This document shows positions 46,001 to 61,205 of a stretch of 64,000 bases of DNA, in pieces (position 1 is the first letter of the stretch; each line of letters opens with the position of its first letter). A program made the translations under genes and the position numbers. The notes under the pieces were generated by a model that ran no database searches, was not told the DNA's origin, and saw only the letters and a program-made list of their open reading frames with translations. Location of the stretch: positions 62,001-126,000 of the forward strand of contig NCSJ02000021.1 in the NCBI GenBank assembly GCA_002812745.2. Reading direction: 5' to 3'. This DNA comes from Scytalidium lignicola (lineage: Eukaryota > Ascomycota > Leotiomycetes).

Positions 46001-47140
46001 AGAAATTGCATACATCCATCTGCACTCACCAAGCATCTTGCATGTATGCTGGTTCTTGGATGGATGTTGCGGGAACGGCGTCCTTTGCTCTGCTGCTTGC
46101 TAGCTGCTGCTGCTGCGCAGTCTGCATATCCACGTCTCCGTCTATCACCATCCCAGGAAACTGAGGCCACTCAAAAAGGGACACTATTTGGACTTATCTG
46201 GCCAACTTGTCTCACGGATCTACAGACTTAGGAGATAATGAAGCAAACGAGCCTAGAATTGTAGTCAAAGTATGGTAGCGAGCATTCCAGCTCGTATGGT
46301 ATCAATAAACCTTTCTGTTAAGGTAACAGGATCCTGATAGCGAATTTGTGATGAGAAATTGCTCATCACACATCTTTTTGGGTCTGGCGAAACAGCACGT
46401 GTAGTGATAGAATGTGCTGAAAAAGGTCTGAAAAGGGGAGAGGGAACGTGCCCCCTTAAGACTGCTTTTAAGCAAACAATTAAACTGTGCAAACCGAGAT
46501 GGCGCGGGCTGTGTACCGGTATACTTTGGTACCGTGTAGAGTAGCATCCGGCCCTATTTGCAACTTACGGCTTGTGCTGACAATTGGGTTGGGCACCTAA
46601 CGCCTCCCGAAAGAAAATATGATACACAAAAATCGGGTAGGATCCCGAAAGAGTCTCATTTGCGAAACCTCATTGAAGCAAGTGGTGAAAAAAGGCACAT
46701 CACAATCACTCTACTTTGTGATAGATTATATTCCCCTTGTTTTGTGATGTTGGAGATTTTTGCCCCTGTCACAACGGTTCTCCCTCCTGCCCGAGCAAAC
46801 ATCTCCCCCCTTGGCCAGATAAGAAGATCTCTTGCCAAATTCCATCACATTTCCCCCTTGCCCCCACTTGGTATGCAAAAGACAGAGATCCTCCACCGGG
46901 AATAAACGGTCAGGTTGATAACTTACATCCACGACCCCAAATTGGAACTCAACGACAAGGATATCTAACCCCCCCTGCTACTCCTAAAATGGAGAGCCTC
47001 AACGGTTTCGGAGGTCTAGACAGCTCTGTTTTCAAACGTCGCCGTATGGGGCTGAATAACCCACGTGAAGGAAATAAGTGGTTCAGTTATTCGCTATTGA
47101 CTAAATCGAGTTGCTGCACGTCAGCACTCCCAAATTAGTT
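46001..47140. other. spacer with a coding-like fragment
   Basis: I support no complete gene. A plus-strand frame (46737-47138, 133 codons) has a first half that looks random, but its second half (about 46900-47100) reads like a real fungal protein segment: GTQRQGYLTPPATPKMES, then LNGFGGLD and FKRRRMG. It might be an exon or a gene fragment whose flanking exons I cannot find. Confidence 0.3.
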
Positions 47141-49170
47141 AATAACGATGGTACATAAGCGGCCAATCTAAATCTCTTCCACGCATACAGTAATGCCTTA
47201 AGAAGACGCTACTGTACGAATTCACTAGCTCTCTAGTCTTAAACAGCATCTAGACGACGTCGAGTAACAAGAAAGTAGAATATAATCCGTCTAAAGATCG
47301 CGCAAAATTGTAATAGTTTTTTTTGGATAAGTCACACGGGTTGTAATTAAACTCCGAAAGTACCGTTAGGTACTGTACCTCGATGACCGCACGGCTTACG
47401 TGATCTAGCACATGAAACAAACGCGGCTGTTTCCTAATCCGTCTCTAGCTCAGTCTGTCAGCGACGTAGTCCACTCGGGATCGTTCCGGGAATCGAAGCT
47501 TTGTTGTTGGGTTAGAGTGAAAAAAATGTGAGGCCCGGTTGGGGAAATGGTCAATACTACAGAAGCGTTATTACCAGCGTGCCAAGGGTCCTCAAATCTA
47601 CCGCTTTGTCAATCGCAATTAACTTCTCCACTGATTGAAGGAATACAGTCGTCTATGTGATGGCCTTAGGATACAAGCGTAATGTTTGACAACAGAGGTC
47701 ACTCTTCATCCGTACGCTGCTATTTTTTATCACATATCGTATATTTCCATCTTGTGTAGCATGTAGTCAATCGCTAGCTGAATCATTCGGCCTTGATCGA
47801 CAGTATCATCTCTGTCTTATTGGTGGGGGCTTTATACTTAGCTCCTAGGTTGTGTGCTACCGGTAGGTGATGCTCACACGAAACCTTAATGCGCATTGTG
47901 CGGCTTCTAATCCCCGGTTTGGCGGCGATATCTTCGCTTTTAAGGGAGAATATGATTTGATATCTGATTCAGCTCCAAAATGCCTTGGATAAAGAGATGC
48001 TGTTACCAGGATGTCAAGTGCATGATATGGTGAGGGGAAGGATGAGAAATGTTGAGAATACCGATGCATAACGAGGTAGATCTGTAGATGTAAATTATCC
48101 CTGTGACATGGCACTATCCTCAAAAACCAAGGATCGGTTTAGGGATTACGAGATCTTTTGCAGATCACAACGAAGTATGACCGAATAACACCGGTATTCG
48201 TAACACTGTATAAGATCTTTACAATACAAGGGTCTATGTAAATCAAAGTTCGCAAGATAAGTACGTATAAAGCGAAGAGTGCAATATCTAACAGGAGGGG
48301 TAAGAAATAAACGGTTTCAATTATACCCTCTTGTAAAAAAATCAAGAATATACAAGGGCATAATCATGCAAGAGAAATAGCAAGATCTCGTCCTTTTGCA
48401 CCGATATCGCATTCGTCCGGCGATCTGTAGCTTCTTTTTTAATGCCCAAATCCTTGTATAGAACCCCGCTCGTAAGAGATAACATGGGATCCCTCATTAG
48501 AAATCTATCCAGAAATTTTCCTTTCTTTTTCTTTTTTTGGGGAAAAAAAGAATATGTATGCCCAGAGTTTTTCTCCAGGGCTTGACTAACATTTTCTCGT
48601 AGCGAGAGGCGGGGAACGAACAACCCAAGCTCCCGAGATCTCTCTCCTCTGAGATAACTAGCTAAAAGATTTTCTGCTAACGTAATTCCCGGTCCCATCG
48701 GCTGAGTTTTGGTATAATTGACATTTGTAGTTATTGTTGTATGCTGAAATGGCCTTATATTTGAAGCTAATAACAAGTTTGGCTATATTGTGAATAGTTT
48801 ACAAATCCAATATCCTAGTTTTTAATATAAATCTAATTATATTAGCTTAATTCTAAATTTTGAAATTAAAATCTAATGTACAGTACTGTAGTTGTTGAGA
48901 TTGCTAGTATGGTTTTTGATGAATTTTGCGGTAAATTTTGGTGGCCAGTGGGACCGGGAATTACGTTAGGATTTGACCACACCAATTCAGATGTGAGATA
49001 TGAGATGTGAGATGCGACGCTGCAATGCAGTTTGAGATGTATGCCCTGTTTTCTACGAATTGGCTGAGACATNGTTTTTTTTCGTCGAGTAGGGGGGAAA
49101 AAGGGAGCTCTAGCGTAGATTTCCCTTGACGATTTACAGAAACGTTATTCTTTTTGAGTTGACATGCTTT

Positions 49171-49187
49171 TACTGTACAGTACTGTA
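49171..49187. repeat. overlapping palindromes TACTGTACAGTACTGTA
   Basis: Two 12-bp palindromes (49171-49182 and 49176-49187) overlap by seven bases, in gene-poor sequence close to an N at 49073. Confidence 0.6.
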
Positions 49188-52100
49188 AAAAAAGGCGGCC
49201 GCTTACTGTTTAGGGATGCTTGTTAGATGTCTGTGAGGGTGGTATCATTTTGCTGCAATGGTGTGGTGATCTTGAAAACAGATCTCAAAGAGGGTTCTCA
49301 CCACGGGTGCACGGCAGCAGCCACCTCAGATCGGGGCAGCCTCTTAGTTCTCCGCCTTGCCGAAACCCTTTCTTCAACAAGAACAAGTGCTGACGCAGAT
49401 CTGACGGTAGATGATGATAGAACAGGGATTGCGAAAGTCTCTCCTAAACTTATCCAGCGAGGTATGCAGTGAAGGCATTGACGGGTACGACGCGCGAAAG
49501 GAAGGGCATTGCCACTCATCAGGCAGCGAGCGTTGATAGTTATCGGATTGTTGCCATGTACCGAGGCCAGTGACGCGGCGCCGAGCTGCGGTAGGAAAGC
49601 TCTGGAGCAGCCTGCAGAGGATGCACCTGTATCGAGATTGACGATGGGCGTGGAAGGATCCTTCCTGCAACTACAGTACTGTGTACGGAGGAATAAGGTT
49701 GATGATGCCCTCTCGTGTGTGACAATCGACCAGTCGTGGAGCTGCGGCTACTTCTGCTGTACCTCGTGAAGCGCACTGCCGTTTTGGGGGAGCCACGCAG
49801 GTACCGCATGGGGGATCCTTGAAGCCATGCATTTACAGTACATGGCACATTTGCGCTGCTCAAGACACTCGGTGATTGATGAATTACGGCACTAGACAGA
49901 TTACAGCAGTTCTTCTGGTACAGTCTGCAGATACCGAAGCAGTCTGGACCGATCTTGCTGGAGAGCAAAGTGCAGAGGACGTCAGTAGCGGCAGAAGGGA
50001 AGAGTGAGTGGGTGGGTGGTGGTAGGCGTGCAACGAACATGTTGGTCTCAATCTCGCTGGAATATCTCCTCGGAACTTTGCTCACGAGGCTCTCAGCTGC
50101 CAATGGACCGCGAGGAGTGGCGTTTTTTAGATTAACTCTTCCAACCAGCCAGCTGAATCCCAAACAAGAGAAGCGTGATAACGGAAGCTCGAAGGCCAGA
50201 TCAATTCAATCGGGAAACCCAGAGAAGCCCTAATCCGATTGTTGGCGGCACCGCATAATGCGGTGGCGGGGTATTGAAATACTGGTGGTGGACAACCCTG
50301 AGCGCCGTTTCGCGCGTCAAAGCTGTAATAGTTAGTGCATCACGCCCAAGGTTGCACCAATTTAGGCTCTCCTGCTCCTGGTCCGGCACCGATTCCCCTA
50401 GGCATACGAACTATTTTAGCAACCATCGATCTTCTGCCATTATCGAGCTGGTGGCGTGGCGGCGGTCATCATCAACAACTGCAAAGTAGTGGGCTGTCAT
50501 CTGTAAACAGGTAAAATATCTGTGTCGATAGTCACCTGTTGTTGCTAGCTCTATTTGTCTCTTGCTGGAGAATCGATTAGCAATAATAATGCCGCATTTT
50601 TTTTTTTTCGAGGTCGCAAGCACGCTACAGTAAGTAGTTCAGTTTTATGTCTCATGCATCTCCACGAACACGAGACCAGTAATTTCGCACCTCGGTGGTG
50701 TGGTTTTGGTGTTACACAGTTGTGTTCCACATTGGGAGTGTGCTGTTGGACGATCTGTGGAATGCCTGTCTCCCACGTTTTTTCGGTAGATGATTGCCCT
50801 CGAATGAGAGCCTTCAATTGTATCCACTTGAACTCATGGAAGGCATATACGCATCTACCGTCCACACGTGCACTTTGTAACGTCTACAAGGTCGATCAGT
50901 CAGCCTCTACCACCATAACCGACTTGGACCAAAATTAGATGTTAATATAATTACAACTTATCGTCAGCTTGGTAATATTGTTATCTCTTTTCGGGTCGCT
51001 TTCGCCATAAAAACGGTTTACTTGGACATAAGCAGCAGGCACGGTTCTAGCCACTCATGGGAATAGACCACCTCATGTGCTTATGTCCAGCGCAATTGAA
51101 CAAAATGCCGTCGGATAACGAACAAGTACAGGATGACGCTTGTACGTAGAAAAAGTATTTTCTATACCGGGGAGCCTTGAACATAGTTTTTGTTTTATTT
51201 CTCTACTGCTGTAGTACGGATGTACACGTACAGTGCCGGTACTGAAGCTATCAGCACTGAGAGTTGGTTTGGTGATAGCCCAACATGCAGTCCAGAGCTG
51301 TCGCAAACCATTGGGCACTGAAGTGCGGGGTCCTCGGGGTCAGAGGTAGCCTGAAGTTCCAGGTATCTCCATTGCACGGCCAGTCGTACAGCACATTCAG
51401 TGATGCAAACCGGGTAAACGGTAAACGGCGAACAAAGATTTTTTAAAGTTAACACGATAGTTGCACATCCTGAGCTTCGGGCACGGGACGAGGTAATCAC
51501 CTTAGATTAGCATCTACCGTACTCCGTACCAGCACCCCGATTGTACCATTCTTTATTGTGGGATACCCGAAGCCGTAGGCCGTGCGGGAAAACCGATCCC
51601 TTTTTTTGCAGCTGGCGTTTCCACCATCACCGTCTGTGTGTGCGGCCCTGGGAGAGGTGAAACGCGGAAACAAGAAAACGCTCGGGCAGACGGTTCGCCT
51701 CATGCCGAGCCTGCAGCCGTTTCAACCAAGTGTATGCAGCAATCCTGCGAGTTGCCCCTCCTCCATGGCTTTGATCCGATCGATCTTGCTTGTTCATTTG
51801 CAAGGAAATGCAAGGCCTCGAGAGATATCTACGGAGTTGTCCGCTCTCTCTGATAACCATGCATGATAAGAGGGCGAGTCCTTTGAGCTCCACATGCAGG
51901 AGAGGCTTTTTAATTCAAAATACGACTCAACATCCAACAGAAAGGAAAAATATGCAAAGTAGTTCTGCATCGGCCAGATTAACCAACAGGAACGTCGCCA
52001 TTATGGCTAGGCCCATCATGCTTCAGCTGTCACAGCTGGATAGGTTAGCGTGAAAAAAGGGGGGCAGGGACTAACGAAGCCCACTTCCCCTGTTATGTAT

Positions 52101-55100
52101 GCATCGACTTGCGGGACGAACTGACTAACAGTCCCACAAGCACTTATGCAACACAGCCCGAGGAGAGTTTCTCTACTGTATTTGAAACTGACATCTTTTT
52201 GTCTTGCATCTGTTTCTGATGTTGATATGCAAGTAACTATTATTTCGGAGATTAATGTAAATTCCCGATGCTTAATGGCAGGTCAACGTTTGATCAGACT
52301 GGACCGTAGATGCTGTTGCATTGAAGGTGACTTGCGTTCTCTCGTTGCATACGAGGTGTTTGGCGAGCACATGTTGCTTTGTGCTTGTGCTTGTGCATGT
52401 ACAGGACGGTACATTCAGTACAGTACTTCAGTACAGGCACTTGTTTCCGTACCTGCGTCATTTTGGTTGCAATGAACTAAGCGAGACCACTCTTTTTAGT
52501 GTTCGGCTGGGTTATGTAGTCCTTTTCAGCCTAGCGTTCTCTCGTATTTGGGGGCAGGATCGACTCTCTAAACTCCTCCTGGTATCAAGACCGAACATCA
52601 CCTACTGTAGTACAAAGTCTTGCATCAAGCACATCCTGAAGTATTCCTGAGCATGGAGAAGAGTGCGAGGCGAAATTCCGGGTGGTGGGGGTCATCCCCT
52701 TCTGAAGTTATGTCGCGCCTCTTATGCAGTAAGATCTTGGAGAGCCTGCATGAATGCCACCAGTGTCGGCCCCTGTAACATTGTGATAAAATGATTTGAG
52801 GATATAGAGGAATAATGGTATTGAACCAACGCCAACCAACGCCTCCATTACGGAGGTATTCCCTGATGAATTGTGACAACATCCTTGTTCCTTGGCTTGA
52901 CTGCACAGGCGGAGACAGGCACGACAGGCAGGACTCCGATTGCCTGTCCCGTCAGATCCCACTATCGAGTATCGATACTTTAAAGCCCCTCATTGATCTG
53001 TTGTGACCAGCGGACGGCATTGTAGCTCTGTACAGTAAGAGACATCCGTTAGGTGAATGTCATATGCAGTGCAGTTAAAGTTCAACCAATGCTGTCTCAC
53101 TTGCCACGACTTGTTTATTGGGCACCTGTGCTGTTTGACAGGTGCTTTAGTGTGCAGTCGCCAAACGAGACCTGCGTGTGCGTATTGTGGAGATGGATCC
53201 CTCATCACTCTGCATCTGCGCATTCAGTGTGTGTGCATGAAACTCTAGTATCTACGGATTCCATCCCCGTGACTGTTGTAATCAAGATCATCTCCGTCCT
53301 ATTGTAGTGCTGTAGTTGACTTGCTGTGCCTTTCTGTTAACGGTGCCGAAGCCAACCAAATGCCGAACAGTACTTCCCCCCTCCCATGTTAAGGAAGGCG
53401 GGGTAATGTTGTACAGTAAGGTGATAGTGATGATTAGAAACGTACATACGTTCCAAATTTACCACCGTAAGCACTATACTTCACAGATAAACGGACATCT
53501 GGTTGGAGTCTGTGGAGGATCTTAATCGAGGTGGCGTGAAAATGACTGTACAGAAGTCTGAGCGTCCTGACATCTAAGTGCATAGGCGAGACGAGTACCC
53601 ATGCGAGTCCTCTAAGAGAAGTACTTACCAGAGGTTAATTTCGAAGTTGTTTGGAGACTTCATCTTCTGGGTAGCTATCCCCTCGGACCCCATAAACCAT
53701 TTTGAATCACTTTTAGCGTCGTTGCCTTACAATTATCTCTGCTTTAGGAGAATGAAGGCTTTTAATTAGACAATATCCTTAAGTAACTTTAGCCTGAGAA
53801 GCTTAAGCAACTTAGGGTCTGAGAGGATATCTCAACTTATTATTATCAAATGGTACGAAATATTATAAATTTGGGATGGTTCAAATTTCACCTAGTAATA
53901 ATTCCCAGGTTCGTGGGCTTGCCATTTTACTGGTGAACCAATCGTAATATTGGGAATGTACCACAGTAGCTACAATAGTGACAAGTAAGCCCTAAATGTG
54001 CCATATTTTGAGATTACTTTGAGGTGTGGTACGCACATTTCACAACGTTGCCATGCAATTGCGAATGATGCAGGTCCCGGGTGACGCAAGCAACGCTCTG
54101 CATGTCGGTTACATAGTTTGAGACCTACGTCGTACAAAAACTGTTCTTCTTGTCACCGTGACCCCCTGACACGAGAAAGTGGGATATGTTTGATAGCGGT
54201 TTGGGATTTGGCAGTGGGACCATGTTCGATGAACTCTTGGTCTGTGTCCAGTCAGCACTGACGGTTAAAACTAAATCGATAACTATCTTATATCGTGCAG
54301 AGCTGTCCGTCCACCGCTTCGGGCGGGAAGTGAATAAAATCCAGACCTAGCGGATCAAATTATTTAGAGGCACCGGAACATGTAATCTAAGGTTGGAAGT
54401 GGATAATCATATTTGGCGTATTATCATCCATCAGCTACACCAGGGTTGATGGCAGAGACAATTTAATTAACTAATAAAACTATTGAAATGATTAGTTGGT
54501 TTTAACTGTCGTATGTACTATTCTATTCAAGTGGTACCATGGAAAGAAGAGAAGTTGCTTCGTACAAGGCAAAACTATTCAGCTGACCGAAACTCAGATA
54601 GTTGCTAATGGTAACATTGTCTTTTAAGCCCCAACCCATCAGAAAGGGTTCAACAAATCTGCACCTCATTATTCTCAGGAACTTTCGGGCGGTTGGCTCG
54701 GAGATAAAATTAGATATTCTTCGGCTCCGGCAGTGCCTGGTGCAAATTGATGTGAATGTGGTTTCGACCTCTGTTTCAGAATGTGTGATTTCACCAATAG
54801 TGTTTCTTGCCCTGGTAGGGGGAGACGAAAAGGACTGTGCACCGGCTTTCATAAGAATAGACCCCACGTTTTCGTGGGTGCCACTGAATCCTAGCTCCCT
54901 CATGAACCCAAAGATAGAGAGAAATTGGTCAATTCGAGTTTTGTTTGTGGTATAAATTTAGCAATAATTCGTCTGAATTCTATCCCTGTACGTCCGTAGT
55001 AACAGACAATTATGGTACACTAATACTTGTAACGAATTCATTGCGTTTGTAGTTGAGCGACTCGTAGTTACCATAGCTGGATGATTTTTCTCGTGTGTGG

Positions 55101-55910
55101 AGCAGACGCCAATCATGAGCGCAGCACCTTACCAAGGATTGTTTTCTGAGTATCAAAACATCTTGCCTTGGTATAAGTTAAAGCATATACAAAAGCACTT
55201 TCACTTTGCATGTTAACCTTGCCGCAGGATTGCTGCATGTAGAACTTTGGCTCTCAGTATTTGTGATATCGTTGGTGGCTAGCAACTCCTCTGTCCGTGT
55301 CTGGACTGGGAAAATCCATGTCTGCCTAGCTAGGTTGTCTTGTTGATGATTGATCCCAATGAGGACAAAAGATAGAAAAAGGGCTGATACTCCCCTGCAG
55401 TTGATGTACTGCGGCAAGTTGCCGAGGGTTACCGTAGGCTATGGCACAGTGATCACTCAATCTCGATTCTTCCCTCGGGAATTGGTAGATTAACTACACA
55501 ATATTATGATGCTGCCTTGGTTGTCTCGAGACAAAACAGCCCTTCCACTCAAATAGGAATGAAGCTTATTTGAGGCGTGCCTCTCGACAATCATGGGCGA
55601 ATTTGGACATCGGATTCCTCCTGCTTGTTACTGTAAGTAATAATCCCTGGTTAGGATGTACCTGTCTATTCGCTAACGGCAACGGCACTTAGACATCCGC
55701 GAGACAGGGGGACTAAACATGCCCGATCCTCACTTTTTGTGAATGCCCCTGTTCTCTCTTTTCAACTGTGCCGTTGACGAACATGACGGGCTGGAGGGGC
55801 ATTCAAACACTAGAAAGTCGAGCAGCTATTTGTGAAGGAAGTCACAGGAAATCTACTGGTGGGTATACGAAAACATATTGTATTTTGTGCTCTACTAATA
55901 CACGTACTGT

Positions 55911-55931
55911 AAGGTAAGGTAAGGTAAGGTA
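55911..55931 (+). repeat. AAGGT pentamer tandem repeat
   Basis: Four copies of AAGGT in direct succession, directly after an ACGTACTGT motif, in gene-poor sequence. Confidence 0.8.
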
Positions 55932-57710
55932 GATGTTAGATGCATGAGAGTGCTTACTCTGCAATGTCCCAATTTACCGACAATACAATAGGTTTCAATT
56001 TTTTGGGCTTCATAGTTAATCACCACTAGATATTATATACGATGAGTTAAGTATGGAATTTACCGTAGGTGCAGTGGAAGTTTAGACGGATAAGGAAGGA
56101 TGTATCGGTATTTCCGTACCACAGTTAGGACACCATTAATTTTGCAGTTTCAATAACATCGAGACAGCCCCAACGAAGAGCACGGAAGTACAAGAATAGC
56201 TCTGCATTCTCATTGCATGAGAGTCCTTTTCAATATTAGTCATGCGTCTTACCAACTTTGGGATATTCTGGTCTCGGAGAGGCACAGAATAATAATGAAA
56301 CGGTAGCTCTGGAAATGGAACTATCTACGGCGTACTCCGTACCTTACAGAAGATTAACTTGTCTGGTGTTGATCAGCGGTCATCCGGCATTCGAGAGGCT
56401 GACAATGGGGGATACTAATTACATCTCAAAACAGTTGGGCTAAAGGGGTTCCCAGTCTGACACCAAGAGGATCTTCATTCACTAGTCGATCATCCATATC
56501 TGCATTCTCAACGCGGCAACAACAATACAATAAGTGAGTCTCGTGAGAGATACATCTTACATGGCACCCTGGCCTAGGGTACTGAACTCTGATTTTGGGC
56601 CAAGCGAGCCTGCGTGAAGACGTCGAATATGTGGCGAGAAGGGATGGATGACAAGAAATGTTTAACCGTGGGATCATCATGTCATAAACTATACTGTGTG
56701 CATTATTATTCCCGAGCTCGCCGAGTATTGTATCGACTTCCGTCCAATGTGGATTCGGTGATGTTACACATGACGACCTAATCACAAGCATCATCACGTC
56801 GACGCCTCCTGAACGGTGTTGGAAAATTTTCTGTGATGTTCCCCGTGTAGCGACGCGGCTGATGGCGAAACCAACATTTTCTCAAATACGAGAATACGGA
56901 GAAAGCTTGCCCAGACCGTTAGTTCACAAGTGCCGTCTACCGTTTCTCAGGCAGAACAAGTACAGTATGGGCTGGATTAAGATCTATTTCCTATATCGCT
57001 CAAGTTCCTGAGGCCGTGGTTGCATCGAACAATGAGAGCTGGTGGATACGCCAACCCACCCAAACCGGTATTAGCATTGAGTAATTACCGATTGTACTTG
57101 TCCTGATCTAGCGAGCGTCTTTATTCAATAATACTCTTCCGTGCAGTTTTGGATAGAAGCCATAGCTATCAACGGTGATCTAGGCCTAGCCAGGCACGAG
57201 GAGTCAGCAGCGCCATGTAATGTCGATGACGAACCTAGCGAGTTCTCCGACCAGCGTGCCAACAACGGGAAGCAGAGAAGCAAGAATCATCACAATCATC
57301 GTCGGCAGGCGACGGCGGAGGCATTAGAACTGACCTGAAAAGCCTAACCACCATGAACCATGCAAGCCCAGTTCCTGCATGGTAGCCATCCCACAGGGCT
57401 GTTTCGCGTATGCTGCCGGGGGAATTGCAGGGCTTTCCCGGGCAGCTCAGGGGCAAATCCACGGGCAGTGGAGACGCTGGCAGAGGCAGGCTGGATTGGT
57501 ATAGGGGGGAGGCAGGAAGGGTTCAGGGGGCGAAAATTTGAATGTCTCGTTAGCGGGAGGATACAGGGGCATGATGCTGCATGCTAACCAGTACCGGTCT
57601 GGGCTGCTGCACGTCTAAGCCAGGGAGGCCGCGGGAGACTGACTGCCCGTGAGCAGCTGCAGGATGCGAGTCTCACCAAGCATTTGAAATGGCAGCGGCC
57701 CACCAACACA

Positions 57711-57758
57711 TTACAGTACAGTACAGTACGGTACAGTTATAGCAATGTACTGTACAGC
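57711..57758. repeat. ACAGT/GTACA tandem and inverted repeats
   Basis: TTACAGTACAGTACAGTACGGTACAG is followed by GTACTGTACAG. This is a short tandem array of a GTACA unit whose two arms can pair. The same unit recurs singly across the spacers of the window. Confidence 0.7.
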
Positions 57759-57983
57759 ATAGTACAGGACAGTCCCTGTTTCGCAGTTGTGCATTCTGGA
57801 TTTCGCGGTGAGCCTGTCGATCTCGAGGCATGTGCTGGGGAAGCAGGTTGCAAGTTTGCTTGTGCGACATCGTCGTGTCTTTTAGTTTGTATGTGTATGT
57901 GCGTGTGAGAAAGGGAGAGAGAAAGATATCGAGAAACGGAAACCGAGGGAGAAGAGTCCGCGTCAACCCAAAGCCAAAACTCA

Positions 57984-58011
57984 AAACCACAAACCACAAA
58001 CCACAAACCAT
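57984..58011 (+). repeat. ACAAACC heptamer repeat
   Basis: About four copies of AAACCAC/ACAAACC in tandem, followed by related ACCAT words (to about 58045). Confidence 0.75.
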
Positions 58012-59504
58012 CTACTGTTTACCATTAATCATTTACCATTTGCCGTATCTGTCAATGTCCTGCGCCGGAACCATCATTACCACCGACTACCTACTGCGTC
58101 GCGCGCCGTCGGCTGTGACCAAGAGGACGTAAGGTACATACAGCACCAGAAGTAGTCAGTGCCCAGTACGAACGTCCTATACAGTACACACTATCATCGT
58201 ACAGTACTTGCTATACTGTGTATACAGGATTCCACGGCCGGCCTGCCCTTTACTTTCTTTCGTCCAGGTGCCGACAGCCTCGCGCAGCTGCCCCCTGGCC
58301 CTGTCCATCTGCCGCGCGAGCAGGATCCCTGCGCTTCACGCTTTTCCCTTCTCCCCCGCCGCTCGTCCTGCACTAAACGGAGGATGGCAGTGGACTGTTG
58401 CGCTAATCCTGCAACGTGAACGGCCATTATCTGGGGAGTCTGGCGGTGCCTCATTAAGCATGGCCAGCGTGCCTAGTGCCCAGTGCCCCAAGCCCAGGCC
58501 CGGACCAGCACGGCAGAACCGAATTTCCATCGGCCTGGCTATCGTCAAGCGATAAAGGGCTTGCTGCGCTACCAGACTCTCGTTCTGTACCTGATTGACC
58601 AGTCAATAGGAGTGCGGCCCCCCGGAACTCCACCTGCACTGCGCTGCACGCTGCACCCAACTCCACTACTCAACTATTTCCTCCGACCTTTGCTCTCTCT
58701 TCTCGAACGCCTTTTTGGTGGCAGCCCTCGTTCACATATCCCTCGCCTGTTCCCCCCCTCCTCCCTTCCACTTCTTCTTCTCCTCGTTCTCCATCCTGCG
58801 TCCCATCTTCAATCAATCGAGCCGTTTCTTCTTCTGTGGCACTGGTCAAGGGAGGCTATCTCGATGGATCTGTCTTCAGTCCAGCCAATCTACCTTCGTT
58901 AGCTCCCCATTTTACCCTTTGGAATACGGGCCGGACTGGACCTTCTGAGCCAAAAAAAGATATCTACTCTTCTTCCATCATCGCTCGCCATTCTTCATCC
59001 TGCGGCAAGCCCAGACGCACATTGCTGCTCATTGCTCCAATATACATACAATATACCATTCCAACCGTTTCCCGTAGAGATACCTAGTGGAACTAGATCA
59101 CGTTCTTCTTGCGGTCACAGTTTCTGCCCTCACCATTTCTTCGCCGCTATCTCTAGGTTCCCCACGCGCCATTGAACCTGCCAACATCCTCCGCTGCCAA
59201 TTCTTTTTTCTAGGTGGCCCTTGTTTTCGAATTCATTATATAATATTCTTTTCTAGCTCTCGTTGGATCAGAAAACGCCTGCGAAGGAATTCTGCACAGG
59301 AAATATTGCAAACAACCATAAAGGATATTTGTCTTTTTTTCCTTCTCTCCACAACAAACCTGGTCGAAGCCACTCCAGAATATTGAGGAATTGGACTTCC
59401 ACACCAGCCAGTCTCGGAGGATCAACATTGTTTTTTATTGCTGCGGTCGGATCCCAAAGTTCGTTAGGGATTTTATCAGAGTTGCTCAGTTATAATTACC
59501 CTGG

Positions 59505-59589
59505 TATGTGATTATTCCTTACGGTCTTACTCCGATTTATCCACATATATATAATGTTGCGCCATGTCCTTTCTAACTTGGTCACATAG
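59505..59589 (+). other. probable 5' UTR intron of the C2H2 gene
   Basis: The donor GTATGT is at 59505, a TTCTAAC branch-like sequence is near 59573, and CACATAG ends at 59589. Length is 85 nt, typical of this window. It lies about 190 nt upstream of the start codon. Confidence 0.4.
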
Positions 59590-59776
59590 GTCTTTGACTT
59601 TGTTGGAACTGCTCTTTTCAACTCTGGAACGGGAGAGTTTTAGATTAATATCACTTTGTGGTTAGCACCTACTAGGCCTATATCTACTTTACACCCCAGC
59701 TTTGCGCCGGACGCGGTTCATTTTACCAGGTTGGCCTTTGTGTTATTTAATTTGGAAAAACGCTCTCTAGAGCAGG

Positions 59777-61205
<1,429 letters not shown>

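Larger units (their letters stand above)
47141..59504. other. 12-kb gene-poor region
   Basis: I find no supportable coding gene. Many overlapping open frames of 60-207 codons exist on both strands (largest 49540-50163 -), but none shows a domain, splice pattern or coding-like composition I trust. The region is unusual for its many ACAGTACTGT-type palindromes (48879, 49171-49187, 49672, 52420-52440, 57711-57758, 58180-58205). It also has short tandem repeats at 55911-55931 and 57984-58011. The part from about 57200 to 58800 is G/C-richer and ends in CT-rich tracts (58680-58800), which probably belong to the promoter of the zinc-finger gene. Confidence 0.5.

Noticed and set aside
47440..47510. 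TAGCTCAGTCTG A-box-like string
   Set aside because: No matching T-arm or stems; cloverleaf cannot be drawn.
49540..50163. 207-codon minus-strand open frame
   Set aside because: Composition is Ser/Arg/Pro random, it overlaps other frames on both strands and no motif is visible.
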